The notes: generated by a model not told the origin, from the letters alone. A DNA stretch of 64,000 bases from Rhodococcus yananensis (GCF_020515525.1 NZ_JAIYEP010000001.1:62001-126000); one strand, 5' to 3'; counted from the stretch's first letter, positions 29,264-39,524 are shown. Numbers and translations: made by a program.

Positions 29264-30081
29264 TCGAGGCTCGACCCCGAAGGGCCGGATCGGGGCGTAC
29301 GTCCACCGGTGTTCCCGCGTGGATGTACGTCCCCGCGGCGGTGGGACTGCTGTTCGTGGCCGTCCCACTGCTCGCGATGCTCCTGCGCGTCGACTGGGCG
29401 AACTATCCCGCGTTGATCACCTCCGAGGAATCGGTGCAGGCGTTGGTGCTCAGTGTGCGCACCGCGCTCACCAGCACGGTCCTGTGCCTCGTACTCGGCG
29501 TACCGATGGCGCTCGTGCTGGCGCGCAGCAACTTCCGCGGGTTGTCGGTGCTGCGCGCCGTCGTGCTTCTGCCGCTCGTGCTGCCCCCGGTCGTCGGAGG
29601 TATCGCCCTGCTCTACACCTTCGGTCGCCGCGGTTTGATCGGTGAACACCTCGAGGTACTCGGCGTCGGCATCGCGTTCTCGACGTCCGCTGTCGTCCTC
29701 GCGCAGACGTTCGTGGCCCTCCCCTTCCTCGTGATGAGCCTCGAAGGGGCACTGCGCACCGCCGGGCACCGCTACGACGACGTCGCCGCGACCCTCGGTG
29801 CCCGGCCCACCACCGTGTTCCGTCGCGTCACCCTGCCCATGGTCGTGCCCGGTCTCGCTTCCGGTGCCGTCCTCGCGTTCGCGCGTGCACTCGGCGAATT
29901 CGGTGCCACCCTCACCTTCGCCGGCAGTCTCCAAGGAGTGACCCGCACGTTGCCGCTCGAGATCTACCTGCGGCGCGAGACCGATCCCGACGCCGCCGTC
30001 GCGCTGTCGCTGCTGCTGATCGTGGTTGCGCTCGTGATCGTCGTGGCCGTGCACGTCCGTCGACGGCCGGAGGCGACATGA
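29260..30081 (+). CDS. modB: Molybdate ABC transporter permease ModB
   Basis: A 273-aa integral membrane permease with about six helices and the EAA-type loop ([21 protein letters not shown]) that contacts the ATPase ModC. The segment [16 protein letters not shown] is diagnostic for ModB/CysT-type permeases. GTG start overlaps the modA stop; its stop overlaps the modC ATG. Confidence 0.95.
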   Translation: MIEARPRRAGSGRTSTGVPAWMYVPAAVGLLFVAVPLLAMLLRVDWANYPALITSEESVQALVLSVRTALTSTVLCLVLGVPMALVLARSNFRGLSVLRAVVLLPLVLPPVVGGIALLYTFGRRGLIGEHLEVLGVGIAFSTSAVVLAQTFVALPFLVMSLEGALRTAGHRYDDVAATLGARPTTVFRRVTLPMVVPGLASGAVLAFARALGEFGATLTFAGSLQGVTRTLPLEIYLRRETDPDAAVALSLLLIVVALVIVVAVHVRRRPEAT

Positions 30082-31148
30082 GCCGGTTGCACGTGCACGC
30101 CACCGTCGACGTGCGTGGCGTCGACCTCGATCTCGACGTCGAGTCGGGCAGTGTCGTCGCGGTCCTCGGACCGAACGGTGCCGGAAAGTCGACTCTGCTG
30201 GGGATCGTCGCCGGACTGATCCGACCCGATCACGGGCTCGTCGAACTGGGCGGTCGCACCCTGACGGACACCGGAACCTCGACGCACGTCCCACCGCATC
30301 GACGGTCGGTGGCACTGCTGGCTCAGCAGGCCCTGTTGTTCCCGCACATGACTGCGCTCGACAACGTGGCGTTCGCGCCGCGCAGCGCGGGCCTGCGCCG
30401 CCGCGCGGCCCGGGAGCGGGCCGAGACCTGGCTCGCGGCCGTCGACGCCGTTTCCCTCGCCGATCGCCGTCCCTACCAGCTGTCCGGTGGGCAGGCGCAG
30501 CGGATCGCCATCGCCCGGGCCCTCGCCGCGGACCCCGAGTTGTTGTTGCTCGACGAGCCGATGGCGGCGCTCGACGTGTCCACCGCCCCCGCGGTCCGGT
30601 CGCTGCTCCGAACGGTTCTGCGTGAATCCGGTCGCACGGCGCTGATGGTCACCCACGATCCGCTCGATGTGCTCGCGCTCGCCGATCGCGCGGTGGTCGT
30701 CGGCGACGGTCGCATCGTCGAGGACGGTTCCGTCCACGACGTCCTGACCCGTCCGCGCAGCGCGTTCTCGGCGCGGATCGCCGGAACGAACCTGCTCGCC
30801 GGTGCTCTCGTCGATGCGGGTGTCGACACGGAGGTCGGTGTCGTGCACGGGGTGTGCGACGCCGACTGCGAACCCGGTGCGGCGGGTGCGGCGGTGTTCC
30901 CGCCGTCCGCCGTCGCCGTCTACTCCGACGCCCCGCACGGCAGCCCCCGCAACGTTCTCCGCGTGACGGTCGCCGAACTCGAGGCCCGCGGTGCCACCGT
31001 TCTCGTCCGATCCGGCTCGGGTGTCGCGGCCGAGATCACGACGGCCGCGGCCGCGGATCTGCGACTGGAACCGGGTGCGGAGGTGTGGTTCGTGGTCAAG
31101 GCCACCGAGGTGCACATCCACCGGGTCTCGGCCAGGCGAGGCGGGTAG
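30078..31148 (+). CDS. modC: Molybdate ABC transporter ATPase ModC
   Basis: A 356-aa ATPase with Walker [10 protein letters not shown] (about residues 31-39), signature LSGGQAQR (about 135-142), Walker [13 protein letters not shown] (about 154-165) and switch histidine [10 protein letters not shown]-terminal TOBE domain (about 285-350) can sense molybdate. It energises uptake through ModB. It ends 10 bases before the convergent MFS gene. The transporter would supply molybdenum for the nitrate reductase cofactor. Confidence 0.95.
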   Translation: MSRLHVHATVDVRGVDLDLDVESGSVVAVLGPNGAGKSTLLGIVAGLIRPDHGLVELGGRTLTDTGTSTHVPPHRRSVALLAQQALLFPHMTALDNVAFAPRSAGLRRRAARERAETWLAAVDAVSLADRRPYQLSGGQAQRIAIARALAADPELLLLDEPMAALDVSTAPAVRSLLRTVLRESGRTALMVTHDPLDVLALADRAVVVGDGRIVEDGSVHDVLTRPRSAFSARIAGTNLLAGALVDAGVDTEVGVVHGVCDADCEPGAAGAAVFPPSAVAVYSDAPHGSPRNVLRVTVAELEARGATVLVRSGSGVAAEITTAAAADLRLEPGAEVWFVVKATEVHIHRVSARRGG

Positions 31149-31158
31149 GCGGCCGTCC

Positions 31159-32493
31159 TCAACCGGCGTCGCGCATCCGGAACCGCCGGACGGCCACCAC
31201 GCCGACGAGTCCGAGCACGTACACCACGACCCCGGCGACGGCGAGACCCGGCGAATGCCCGTCGGGGGCGATGACGGTGGCGGCCGCGGCGATCGCGGCG
31301 AGGAACGCCGTGTTGAACACGGCATCCTGCAGTGCGAACACGCGACCGCGCCGCGCGTCGTCGACGTCGATCTGCATCGCGGCGTCACCGGTGAGTTTGA
31401 TGGTCTGCCCGGCGAGTCCCAGCAGGAATGCGGCGGCGAGCAGCGGTCCACTCTGCACCGACGTGACCAACGCGGCCTGCACGATCGCGGCGACGATCAG
31501 TCCGACGGTCACGGTGCGCGGCCGCCCCAGACGCGGGATCAGGATCGGTGCGACGATCGCGGCGAGCAGCATTCCCGCCGCGGTCGCGGCGACCGCGACA
31601 CCGAATCCGGCGAGTCCCGACGACACCGACTCGGTCTCCGGATCGCCGCGCAGCACCAGCACCATGATGAGGGTGTCGATGCCGAAGACGACGCGGTGCG
31701 TACCGATCCCGACCATCGCGGCGGTCACCCCGGGTGCCTGCCACACCGCGACAGCGCCGGTGCGCAGCCCGGCCAGGACGGTCCGTACCACTGCGCGTGG
31801 GCGCGCGCCTTCCGGTCCCAGCGCCCGCGACGTGAAGCCACCCGCGGCGACGGCCCCCACCACCGATCCGCACACGCCCAGAGCGACGGCCGTGCCGGAT
31901 CCGAGGTCGCCGGCTCCGACGAACCCGATCGTGGCGACGGCGACGGCCGCACCGGCTCCGGCGACGGCCGCACCGACGGTCGCGAGCACCGAATTGACCG
32001 GTACGAGCCACGATTGGGCGACCACGTGCGGTAGCGACGCCGACACCCCGGCGAGGACGAACCGGCTCACCCCGACCGCGGCGAGTGCCAGCAGCATCAG
32101 CGGTGTCTGTCCCCCGCCGGTGACGAGTACCGCCGCGGCGGCGACGATGAGGAGTCCGCGCAACATGTTCGCCCACACCAGGACGAGGCGCCTGTCCCAG
32201 CGGTCCAACAGTGCCCCGGCGAACGGCCCGATCACCGAGTACGGCAGCAGCAGCACCGCGAACCCGGCGGCGATCGCCAGCGGATCGGTGTGGCGTTCGG
32301 GGTTGAAGAGGATGGCGCCGCCGAGCGCGGCCTGGAACAGTCCGTCTCCGAACTGGCCTGCGAACCGCACGACCGTCAACCGCGCGAGTCCCGGCGAGTG
32401 CCGCAGCGCCGCGACCGTCGACGACCACGCTTGACGCTTCGACTCTCTCACGATGGTCGAGCCTATGTGTTCGGGTGTCGATGTTCCGGACAC
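31159..32493 (-). CDS. Major facilitator superfamily transporter (Rv0037c-like)
   Basis: A 444-aa membrane protein with about 12 predicted helices in two halves and an MFS-like loop between helices 2 and 3 (GALLDRWDRRLVLVWANM). Size and position before yqgE match Rv0037c of M. tuberculosis. Substrate unknown. The start is taken as the GTG at 32493; an in-frame GTG at 32448 is nearer the conserved core, and neither has a clear ribosome site. Confidence 0.87.
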   Translation of the reverse strand: MSGTSTPEHIGSTIVRESKRQAWSSTVAALRHSPGLARLTVVRFAGQFGDGLFQAALGGAILFNPERHTDPLAIAAGFAVLLLPYSVIGPFAGALLDRWDRRLVLVWANMLRGLLIVAAAAVLVTGGGQTPLMLLALAAVGVSRFVLAGVSASLPHVVAQSWLVPVNSVLATVGAAVAGAGAAVAVATIGFVGAGDLGSGTAVALGVCGSVVGAVAAGGFTSRALGPEGARPRAVVRTVLAGLRTGAVAVWQAPGVTAAMVGIGTHRVVFGIDTLIMVLVLRGDPETESVSSGLAGFGVAVAATAAGMLLAAIVAPILIPRLGRPRTVTVGLIVAAIVQAALVTSVQSGPLLAAAFLLGLAGQTIKLTGDAAMQIDVDDARRGRVFALQDAVFNTAFLAAIAAAATVIAPDGHSPGLAVAGVVVYVLGLVGVVAVRRFRMRDAG

Positions 32494-32511
32494 ATCGGGT
32501 TTCGGCTGGTG

Positions 32512-33450
32512 TCAGCGGTTCTGCCACCAGCGGACCGTGGCGGCGGCGGCCTCCGGCAACGGCGTCGGCGACGATCCGAGGGTCTTCTCGGTGGCCGTCG
32601 AGTCCATGACGAACGGGTCGGTGAACTGGTAGAGCATCTCGGCGAGTTCGCGCATGTCGCGGGAGACGCCGCTGCCCGCGCGCACCATCCACGACGGGAT
32701 CGCCCCGACCGACGGTGACGGCAGTCCCGCGGCGGTGGCGTATGCACCGGCCAGTTCCCGTTGGGTGAGTGCGGGTGCGGTCGGTGCGTGCAGGACCCGG
32801 TTCCACAGGTCGGGTCGGCCGACCGCGGCGATCATCGCCGCCGCGAGGTCCGGTACGTAGGTGAACGAGTGCGGGACGTCGGGTGATCCGAGCACCCGCA
32901 CGGTACGGCCGGCGAGGACGACGGGCACCATGCGTTCGCCGGCATGGGCGGTGCGGACGTGCGGGCCGAAGAAGTCGGAGGCGACGACGCTGACGGTCGG
33001 GGTGGCGTGCGCGGCGCGGGCGGCGAGCAGACGTGTACGCACGCCGCGTTTTCCGCCGCTCGCGTCGCGCGGGGAGTCCTCGGTCATCGGCCGGTCGGTG
33101 TCGCGGTACGAGTAGAGGCTCTCCGGAAAGACGACGGCGGCCCCGACCGCGCCGGCCGCGTCGAGGACGGTGGTCTCGGCGCCGGGGAGTTCGCGTTCCC
33201 ACACGTCGGCGCGGTAGGCCGAGCCGTGGATGCACATGTACACGGCGACGGCGGTGCCGGTTCCGTCGCGCACGGCGCTGGCGAGCGCGTCGCGGTCGTT
33301 GACGTCGACGCGGAGACGCTCGACGTTCGGATGGTCGGGGCCGCTGCCCGACCGGGTGAGGACCCGGACGCGGTGGCCCTGCTCGGCGAGTTGCGCAGCG
33401 ACGGTGTGGCCGACGGGTCCTGCTCCGGCGACGACATGGAGTTCCTGCAC
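32512..33450 (-). CDS. NAD-dependent epimerase/dehydratase family protein
   Basis: A 312-aa atypical short-chain dehydrogenase. The N-terminal Rossmann loop GAGPVGHTVA (about residues 8-17) differs from the usual GxTGxxG form, and the core continues with YMCIHGSAY and FPESLYSY. GTG at 33450 is chosen because GGAAGGGA lies upstream and the protein then begins at the first beta strand. The gene is divergent from a TetR gene; two matching inverted operator-like sites lie between them, so expression is probably induced by an unknown compound. Substrate unknown. Confidence 0.83.
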   Translation of the reverse strand: MQELHVVAGAGPVGHTVAAQLAEQGHRVRVLTRSGSGPDHPNVERLRVDVNDRDALASAVRDGTGTAVAVYMCIHGSAYRADVWERELPGAETTVLDAAGAVGAAVVFPESLYSYRDTDRPMTEDSPRDASGGKRGVRTRLLAARAAHATPTVSVVASDFFGPHVRTAHAGERMVPVVLAGRTVRVLGSPDVPHSFTYVPDLAAAMIAAVGRPDLWNRVLHAPTAPALTQRELAGAYATAAGLPSPSVGAIPSWMVRAGSGVSRDMRELAEMLYQFTDPFVMDSTATEKTLGSSPTPLPEAAAATVRWWQNR

Positions 33451-33467
33451 GGCGGGTCCCTTCCCGA

Positions 33468-33485
33468 AAATGTGAGCACTGCTCT
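33468..33485. promoter_or_regulatory. Operator-like site 1 (TetR divergent region)
   Basis: This 18-base arm contains the near-palindrome GAGCACTGCTC and is exactly the reverse complement of the arm at 33528-33545. It lies 18-35 bases before the epimerase start, where repressor binding would block its expression. Confidence 0.7.
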
Positions 33486-33527
33486 CTGTTTCTGGTTCCA
33501 GGCTCCACCCGCAACGTCCGCTTGTCA

Positions 33528-33545
33528 AGAGCAGTGCTCACATTT
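33528..33545. promoter_or_regulatory. Operator-like site 2 (TetR divergent region)
   Basis: The inverted copy of the site at 33468-33485, containing GAGCAGTGCTC; the centres are 55 bases apart. A minus-strand TTGACA (33523-33528) touches it and a plus-strand TTGACA (33547-33552) abuts it, consistent with control of divergent promoters. Confidence 0.7.
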
Positions 33546-33581
33546 GTTGACAGCGCTCCCGGTTCGCGGGAGGGTGATCCC

Positions 33582-34289
33582 ATGACGACACCCCGGGCCC
33601 GGGCACGTGCCCGCACGATGGACGACATCCTGCGCATCGGGCGCGAACACCTCGCGACCGAGGGCGCGGCAGCGCTGTCCCTGCGCGCGGTCGCGCGCGA
33701 CCTGGGTGTCGTCTCGTCGGCGGTGTACCGGTACGTCGCGAGCCGCGACGAACTCCTCACGCTCCTGGTGATCGACGCCTACGACGACCTCGGTAACACC
33801 GTCGACGAGGCCCTGGTGGACGTGCACGATCCGGCGGAGCGGTTCCGGGAGCTCGGTCGCGCCGTCCGAGGCTGGGCGCTCCGCGAACCGGCGCGATACG
33901 CCCTGGTGTTCGGCAGCCCCGTCCCCGGCTACCACGCGCCTGCCGAGCGCACGACCGAACCGGGCACACGCGTCGTCACGCACCTGGTCCGGATCCTCGC
34001 CGACGCCCACGCCGCCGGAGCGCTCACCGCACGGGACACCGTCGCGGTGTCCGACACGCTCGCCGCGGATCTCCGGCGGATCCGGCGTGACCTGGCCGTG
34101 GACCTGCCCGACGAGGTGCTCGCGCGCGGGGTACTCGTGTGGGCCGGGTTGTTCGGAACCGTGAGCTTCGAGGTGTTCGGGCAGTACGGCACCGACACGT
34201 TCGCGGATCCGACCGCCATCTTCGAGCATCACCTCGCGGTACTCGCGGAATCTGCCGGTTTCATCCCCGCGCAGCGGGCCGCACGGTGA
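33582..34289 (+). CDS. TetR-family transcriptional regulator
   Basis: A 235-aa regulator with an N-terminal helix-turn-helix (about residues 12-60: ALSLRAVARDLGVVSSAVYR) and a C-terminal domain resembling the WHG type, here reading RGWALREPARYALVFGSPVPGY. It is divergent from the epimerase gene, and the paired operator-like sites in between are its likely targets. ATG at 33582 with GGAGG-like sequence upstream. The gene ends 12 bases before yqgE. Confidence 0.9.
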   Translation: MTTPRARARARTMDDILRIGREHLATEGAAALSLRAVARDLGVVSSAVYRYVASRDELLTLLVIDAYDDLGNTVDEALVDVHDPAERFRELGRAVRGWALREPARYALVFGSPVPGYHAPAERTTEPGTRVVTHLVRILADAHAAGALTARDTVAVSDTLAADLRRIRRDLAVDLPDEVLARGVLVWAGLFGTVSFEVFGQYGTDTFADPTAIFEHHLAVLAESAGFIPAQRAAR

Positions 34290-34301
34290 GAGAATGTCGG
34301 A

Positions 34302-34910
34302 GTGGCGCAGCACCAGGACGACCCCGAGGACCGCACCGCACCGTCCGTCCCGAGGGTCCGGCCGGGCTCCCTGCTCGTCTCCGCGACCGACCTCGCCGAA
34401 CCGACTTTCCGGCGGACCGTCGTCTACGTGATCGAACACAACGACTCGGGTAGCTTCGGGGTCGTCGTGAACCGCATCAGCGACACCCCGGTGGCGCAGA
34501 TGCTGCCGCACTGGACCCCGCTCGCCGCGGATCCGCCGGCGCTGTTCGTCGGTGGTCCGGTACAGCGGGATTCGGCGCTGTGCCTCGGCACCGTGCGGGT
34601 CGGCGCGAAAATCGACGGCGTATCCGGAATCCGGCGGGTCGACGGTCGTGTCGTCATGATCGACCTCGACACCGATCCCGCCGTGGTCGCCCGCTACGTC
34701 GACGGGCTGCGGGTCTTCGCCGGATACGCCGGGTGGAGCGCCGGCCAACTCGACGGTGAACTGCGCAACGAAGACTGGATCGTCGTCTCGGCGCTACCGC
34801 AGGACGTCCTCGCCCCCACCGGAATCGATCTGTGGGCCCGGGTGCTGCGGCGACAGCCGCTCCCGCTCGCGTTGCTCGCGACGCATCCGATCGAGGTGGA
34901 ACGGAACTGA
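34302..34910 (+). CDS. YqgE/AlgH family protein (UPF0301)
   Basis: A 202-aa protein with the family hallmarks GSLLVSATDLAEPTFRRTVV (about residues 22-41), FVGGPVQRDS and VFAGYAGWSAGQLDGEL. The molecular function of the family is not settled. The gene corresponds to Rv0038 of M. tuberculosis and, as there, lies a few genes before leuS. The start is the GTG at 34302. Confidence 0.93.
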   Translation: MAQHQDDPEDRTAPSVPRVRPGSLLVSATDLAEPTFRRTVVYVIEHNDSGSFGVVVNRISDTPVAQMLPHWTPLAADPPALFVGGPVQRDSALCLGTVRVGAKIDGVSGIRRVDGRVVMIDLDTDPAVVARYVDGLRVFAGYAGWSAGQLDGELRNEDWIVVSALPQDVLAPTGIDLWARVLRRQPLPLALLATHPIEVERN

Positions 34911-34953
34911 CCGGTCGTCGGCCGGAACACCGAGCGTGGACGTCGAGGGTAGG

Positions 34954-35925
34954 TCAGTCGGGGTCCCGGCGATCCGCGAGGGTGTTCAGGGCCCCGGCCA
35001 TCTCCTGCGCCCGCCGCGTGGTCACGGTGAACTCCTGACCGGACTCGGTGGTGACGACGAGTGCGGGCCCGGTGTTCGTGACCAGTCCGTATCGACCCCG
35101 GCCCTTGACCCGCATGCCCCAGCCACCCCAGTCCTGGAACGGGCGGGTGCGGGTCACCTTCGCCCCGACGACCTCGTCGATCCCGTAGAAGACGGCATCG
35201 GCACCGAGATTGCGGACCGACAGGCCGGTCTCGTCCACCGTGACGGTGAACCGGAGCAGCCCCAGCACCACGATCAGCAGTGGCGCCGCCACCAGGATCG
35301 GCCACACACTGCCGAGGGCGCCGCACACCAGCACCACGGGAACCAGCACGACGAGCGCCACCACCGCGGTGGTGCCGGTGCCCGTGCCGACCTGTTCGAC
35401 GAGGGGGAGTTCCGCGGGGCCGCGCGGCAACGACGGATCGGGCCGCCGCGTCGCCGGGGTACGGGGACGCCCGTCGCGCAGCAACCGCGCTCCGACCCAC
35501 CCCACGACCGCACCGGTGACGGTGCCGACCCCCAGCGACCAGGCCGGGAACCGCACGTCGGCAGGGTCGGTGACGTCGAGTTGCGAGGCGAGTGTCGCGA
35601 CCTGCACGGCCAGCATCAAGAACGTGACGGTCAGCCCGATCACCAGCATGTAGCGGCGCATCATCAGCTGTGCCTGCGCCAGCGCTGCGATCGCGCAGCA
35701 GCCGCCGCCGATCAGCAGGATCAACAGCGCCATCGTCCACGCTGTCGACATCGGGCTGCCGAACGAGTCGGCGGCCGTGCCGCTCCAGTGCGTCGCGATC
35801 TCCGACGGCAGCCGGGGCGTCCATGCCGATGTCAGCCACACGACGCCGACGGCGCACAGGACGGGGATGCCGAGGCCGAACAGGGCCCCGATGGGATCGA
35901 TGGTCCGGCGGGTGGTCACCGCCAC
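34954..35925 (-). CDS. DUF1648-type membrane protein
   Basis: A 323-aa membrane protein with an N-terminal helix followed by PSEIATHWSG (about residues 40-49), the DUF1648 signature, then helices near 65-80, 95-115, 125-145, 185-205 and 208-225. The last 95 residues form a soluble beta-rich domain (FTVTVDETGLSVRNLG; VTRTRPFQDWGGWG) resembling a bacterial PH-like fold. Function unknown. It sits on the opposite strand between yqgE and leuS, in the place of Rv0039c-Rv0040c in mycobacteria, and is followed upstream by an SdpI-like gene. Confidence 0.78.
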   Translation of the reverse strand: MAVTTRRTIDPIGALFGLGIPVLCAVGVVWLTSAWTPRLPSEIATHWSGTAADSFGSPMSTAWTMALLILLIGGGCCAIAALAQAQLMMRRYMLVIGLTVTFLMLAVQVATLASQLDVTDPADVRFPAWSLGVGTVTGAVVGWVGARLLRDGRPRTPATRRPDPSLPRGPAELPLVEQVGTGTGTTAVVALVVLVPVVLVCGALGSVWPILVAAPLLIVVLGLLRFTVTVDETGLSVRNLGADAVFYGIDEVVGAKVTRTRPFQDWGGWGMRVKGRGRYGLVTNTGPALVVTTESGQEFTVTTRRAQEMAGALNTLADRRDPD

Positions 35926-35938
35926 AGAATAGGGCCGC

Positions 35939-36343
35939 TCACGCGGTCGGTTCGCACATGCCCTTCAGGCTGCAGGCGCCGCACGACGATCCGCATCCCT
36001 CGGATTCGGCGGGCTTCGTGGCAGCGGCGACGCGCGCGGCGATCGACCCGCCGGCACCGGCGGTGAGCGCGGCGGCGACGACCGTCACGATCACGGCGAT
36101 GACACCGCCCACCACGGGCAGGGTCAGGGAGGCCACACCGCCGACGGCCAACAGCACGGCGGCGCCGAGCATGCTGGGGGCGGCGACCTTGTTGGTCAGC
36201 GCGAAGGCCTCGTCGTCGCGCAGCGAATCGGCGGTGCGGACACCCGCCCAGCGGTTGCGCGACAGTTTGCCGGTCAGCGCCGCGACACCGACCGCGCCGA
36301 CGGCGACGGCGAGAACGAAGAGCAGGCAGGCGACGATCAGCAC
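35939..36343 (-). CDS. SdpI-family membrane protein with a C-terminal cysteine cluster
   Basis: A 134-aa protein with an N-terminal membrane helix, the SdpI-family motif KLSRNRWAGVRTADSLRDDE (about residues 25-44) and two further helices. The Bacillus SdpI protein is an immunity and signalling membrane protein, but most relatives are uncharacterised. The tail is unusual: CGSSCGACSLKGMC gives a C-x3-C-x2-C-x6-C cluster that could bind metal or form disulfides. I start at the GTG at 36343, where the first helix begins; the upstream stretch is Pro/Gly-rich and lacks support. It probably shares a transcript with the DUF1648 gene 13 bases downstream. Confidence 0.8.
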   Translation of the reverse strand: MLIVACLLFVLAVAVGAVGVAALTGKLSRNRWAGVRTADSLRDDEAFALTNKVAAPSMLGAAVLLAVGGVASLTLPVVGGVIAVIVTVVAAALTAGAGGSIAARVAAATKPAESEGCGSSCGACSLKGMCEPTA

Positions 36344-36446
36344 CCGGCCAGGATACGCCCGGGCGTGGCCGCCTGGCCCGCCGGGTGGGGGCACGTTCTA
36401 CCCTGGTTGGAGCCGACAAACGCCGTCCGAGTAGATAGCGATCACA

Positions 36447-39305
36447 GTGACCCGTCCCGATCAGACTTCCACACCGTCATCCGACGCCGCCCCGCAGCAC
36501 CGGTACACCGCCGGGCTCGCCGGGCGGATCGAGCAGCACTGGCAGGAGCTGTGGCGTGAACGGGGCACGTTCCGCGCGCCCAACCCGGTCGGCGATCTCG
36601 CGGGCGACGTCCCCGCCGACAAATTGTTCGTGCAGGACATGTTCCCCTACCCCTCGGGTTCGGGTCTGCACGTCGGCCATCCCCTCGGATACATCGCGAC
36701 CGACGTGTATGCCCGCTACCACCGCATGCTGGGTCACAACGTGCTGCACACCCTCGGCTACGACGCCTTCGGTCTGCCCGCCGAGCAGTACGCGGTGCAG
36801 ACGGGCACGCACCCGCGCACCACGACCGAGGCGAACATCGCGAACATGACGCGCCAGCTCGGCCGTCTCGGTCTCGGCCACGACGACCGTCGCTCCGTCG
36901 CGACCACGGACGTCGACTTCTACCACTGGACGCAGTGGATCTTCCTGACGATCTACAACGCCTGGTACGACGCCGAGGCCGGCCGCGCCCGCCGCATCTC
37001 CGAACTCGAGGCCGAGTTCGCCGACGGCACCCGCTCACTCGACGACGGCCGCAGCTGGTCCGAGTTGACCGCGGCCGAGCGTGCCGCGGTCCTCGACGCG
37101 CACCGTCTCGTCTACCGCTCCGATTCGCTGGTGAACTGGTGCCCCGGGCTGGGTACGGTGCTCGCCAACGAGGAGGTCACCGCCGACGGACGGTCCGAGC
37201 GCGGCAACTTCCCCGTGTTCCGGAAGAACCTGCGCCAGTGGATGATGCGGATCACCGCGTACTCCGATCGGCTCATCGACGACCTCGAGTACCTGGACTG
37301 GCCCGACAAGGTCAAGACCATGCAGCGCAACTGGATCGGGCGGTCGCACGGCGCCGAGGTCACGTTCACCGTGGACGGATCCGGCGAACCGATCGAGGTG
37401 TTCACCACTCGTCCCGACACCCTGTTCGGCGCGTCCTACGTCACGCTCGCGCCCGAGCACACCCTCGTCGACGAGATCGTCCGCGATGCCTGGCCGGACG
37501 GCGTGGACGAGCGCTGGACCGGGGGTGCCTCCACCCCCGCGGAGGCCGTCGCCGCGTACCGCGCGGCGATCGCCGCGAAATCCGATCTCGAGCGGCAGGA
37601 ATCGAAGGAGAAGACCGGTGTCTTCCTCGGCGCCTACGCCGTGAATCCGGTCAACGGCGAGAAACTGCCCGTGTTCATCGCCGACTACGTGCTCACCGGC
37701 TACGGCACCGGCGCGATCATGGCGGTCCCCGCCCACGACCAGCGCGACTGGGAGTTCGCGACCGCGTTCGGTCTGCCGATCCTGGAGGTCATCGCCGGCG
37801 GCGACGTCACCACCGCGGCGTACACCGGTGACGGTGCACTCGTGAATTCCGGTCTGCTGGACGGGCTGAGCGTCGACGACGCGAAGAAGACGATCATCGC
37901 GGAGTTGGAGAAGAACGGAACCGGTTCGGGCACCGTGCAGTACAAGCTGCGCGACTGGTTGTTCGCCCGGCAGCGCTACTGGGGCGAGCCGTTCCCGATC
38001 GTCTACGACGCCCGCGGCGGAGCGCACGCGCTGCCCGAGTCGATGCTGCCGGTGGAGTTGCCGGAGGTCGAGGACTACGCGCCGGTGTCGTACGATCCGG
38101 ACGACGCCGATTCGCAGCCGTCGCCGCCGCTCGCGAAGGCCACGGACTGGGTGAACGTCGAACTGGATCTCGGTGACGGCCTTCAGCACTACACGCGCGA
38201 CACGAACGTGATGCCGCAGTGGGCGGGCAGTTCGTGGTACCAGCTGCGATACATCGATCCGACGAACTCGGAGGAGTTCTGCGCCAAGGAGAACGAGGCG
38301 TACTGGACGGGTCCGCGTCCGGAGTTGCACGGTGCGAACGATCCGGGCGGCGTCGATCTGTACGTCGGTGGTGTCGAGCACGCGGTGCTGCACCTGCTCT
38401 ACTCGCGGTTCTGGCACAAGGTGCTGTTCGACCTCGGCTACGTCACCTCCTCGGAGCCGTACCGCCGCTTGTTCAACCAGGGATACATCCAGGCGTACGC
38501 CTACACCGACGAGCGCGGCGTGTACGTGCCCGCCGACGAGGTCGTCGAACGCGACGGTGCCTTCTTCTGGACCGGGCCCGACGGTGAGCAGCAGGTGAAC
38601 CGCGAGTACGGGAAGATGGGCAAGTCGCTCAAGAATTCCGTTGCGCCCGACGAGATCTGCGACGAGTACGGCGCCGACACCCTGCGGGTGTACGAGATGT
38701 CGATGGGTCCGCTGGACCAGTCGCGTCCGTGGGCGACGAAGGATGTCGTCGGCGCCCAGCGTTTCCTGCAGCGCGCGTGGCGTCTCGTCGTCGACGAGGA
38801 GTCGGGCGACGTACGGGTCACCGACGAGCAGCCGGTGGACGGCACCCGCCGCGCGCTGGCGAAGGCCGTCGCCGGCGTGTCCGACGACTATGCGCATCTG
38901 CGTGACAACACCGCGATCGCGAAGCTCATCGAGTACACCAACCATCTGACGAAGCAGTACCCGTCCGGTGCGCCGCGCGAATCGGTGGAGCCGCTGGTGC
39001 TCATGCTCGCACCGGTCGCGCCGCATCTCGCGGAGGAACTGTGGTCACGCCTGGGGCACACCGGATCGCTGGCCCACGGACCCTTCCCGACGGCCGACGA
39101 GAAGTGGCTGGTGGAGGACACGGTCGAATACCCGATCCAGGTCAACGGCAAGGTGCGTAGCCGCATCACCGTCGCGGCCGACGCGCAGCCCGATGCGATC
39201 GAAGCGGTGGCGTTGGCGGACGACAAGATCGTCGATCTGTTGGGTGGTGCGGCACCCCGGAAGGTGATCGTGGTGCCCGGAAAGATGATCAATATCGTGA
39301 AGTGA
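36447..39305 (+). CDS. leuS: Leucyl-tRNA synthetase
   Basis: A 952-aa class I aminoacyl-tRNA synthetase. The HIGH-type motif is in [14 protein letters not shown] (about residues 70-83), the connective editing domain follows (about 300-500; [11 protein letters not shown] threonine-rich motif and [17 protein letters not shown]), and the KMSKS motif reads KMGKS, a form common in actinobacteria. The start is the GTG at 36447. It corresponds to Rv0041. A terminator hairpin lies 43 bases after the stop. Confidence 0.98.
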   Translation: MTRPDQTSTPSSDAAPQHRYTAGLAGRIEQHWQELWRERGTFRAPNPVGDLAGDVPADKLFVQDMFPYPSGSGLHVGHPLGYIATDVYARYHRMLGHNVLHTLGYDAFGLPAEQYAVQTGTHPRTTTEANIANMTRQLGRLGLGHDDRRSVATTDVDFYHWTQWIFLTIYNAWYDAEAGRARRISELEAEFADGTRSLDDGRSWSELTAAERAAVLDAHRLVYRSDSLVNWCPGLGTVLANEEVTADGRSERGNFPVFRKNLRQWMMRITAYSDRLIDDLEYLDWPDKVKTMQRNWIGRSHGAEVTFTVDGSGEPIEVFTTRPDTLFGASYVTLAPEHTLVDEIVRDAWPDGVDERWTGGASTPAEAVAAYRAAIAAKSDLERQESKEKTGVFLGAYAVNPVNGEKLPVFIADYVLTGYGTGAIMAVPAHDQRDWEFATAFGLPILEVIAGGDVTTAAYTGDGALVNSGLLDGLSVDDAKKTIIAELEKNGTGSGTVQYKLRDWLFARQRYWGEPFPIVYDARGGAHALPESMLPVELPEVEDYAPVSYDPDDADSQPSPPLAKATDWVNVELDLGDGLQHYTRDTNVMPQWAGSSWYQLRYIDPTNSEEFCAKENEAYWTGPRPELHGANDPGGVDLYVGGVEHAVLHLLYSRFWHKVLFDLGYVTSSEPYRRLFNQGYIQAYAYTDERGVYVPADEVVERDGAFFWTGPDGEQQVNREYGKMGKSLKNSVAPDEICDEYGADTLRVYEMSMGPLDQSRPWATKDVVGAQRFLQRAWRLVVDEESGDVRVTDEQPVDGTRRALAKAVAGVSDDYAHLRDNTAIAKLIEYTNHLTKQYPSGAPRESVEPLVLMLAPVAPHLAEELWSRLGHTGSLAHGPFPTADEKWLVEDTVEYPIQVNGKVRSRITVAADAQPDAIEAVALADDKIVDLLGGAAPRKVIVVPGKMINIVK

Positions 39306-39347
39306 TCCCGGTCGACGCTGCGCGTCGAGCACGGTGACGTGGGCGAG

Positions 39348-39375
39348 GGGTGCCCGGAAATCGTTCCGGGCACCC
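39348..39375 (+). terminator. Hairpin terminator after leuS
   Basis: Perfect 12-base arms GGGTGCCCGGAA and TTCCGGGCACCC around a 4-base loop, followed by TTT, form a good intrinsic terminator for leuS. Confidence 0.85.
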
Positions 39376-39524
39376 TTTCCCTTCTCATCCTCCGGTGCGG
39401 GTCGGCGCGATGTCCTCCGCCGTGGGATTCTCGAGGTCGGGGCGGAACACCGGACCCCCGACCTCACTCCCGAGGCCCCCGATTCCCGCACTGTCCCAGG
39501 CCCCGATCGTGCGCTACCCTCCGG

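Noticed and set aside
37035-39026. A 663-codon open frame antisense to leuS
   Set aside because: Composition typical of a shadow of a high-GC gene; no recognisable domain.
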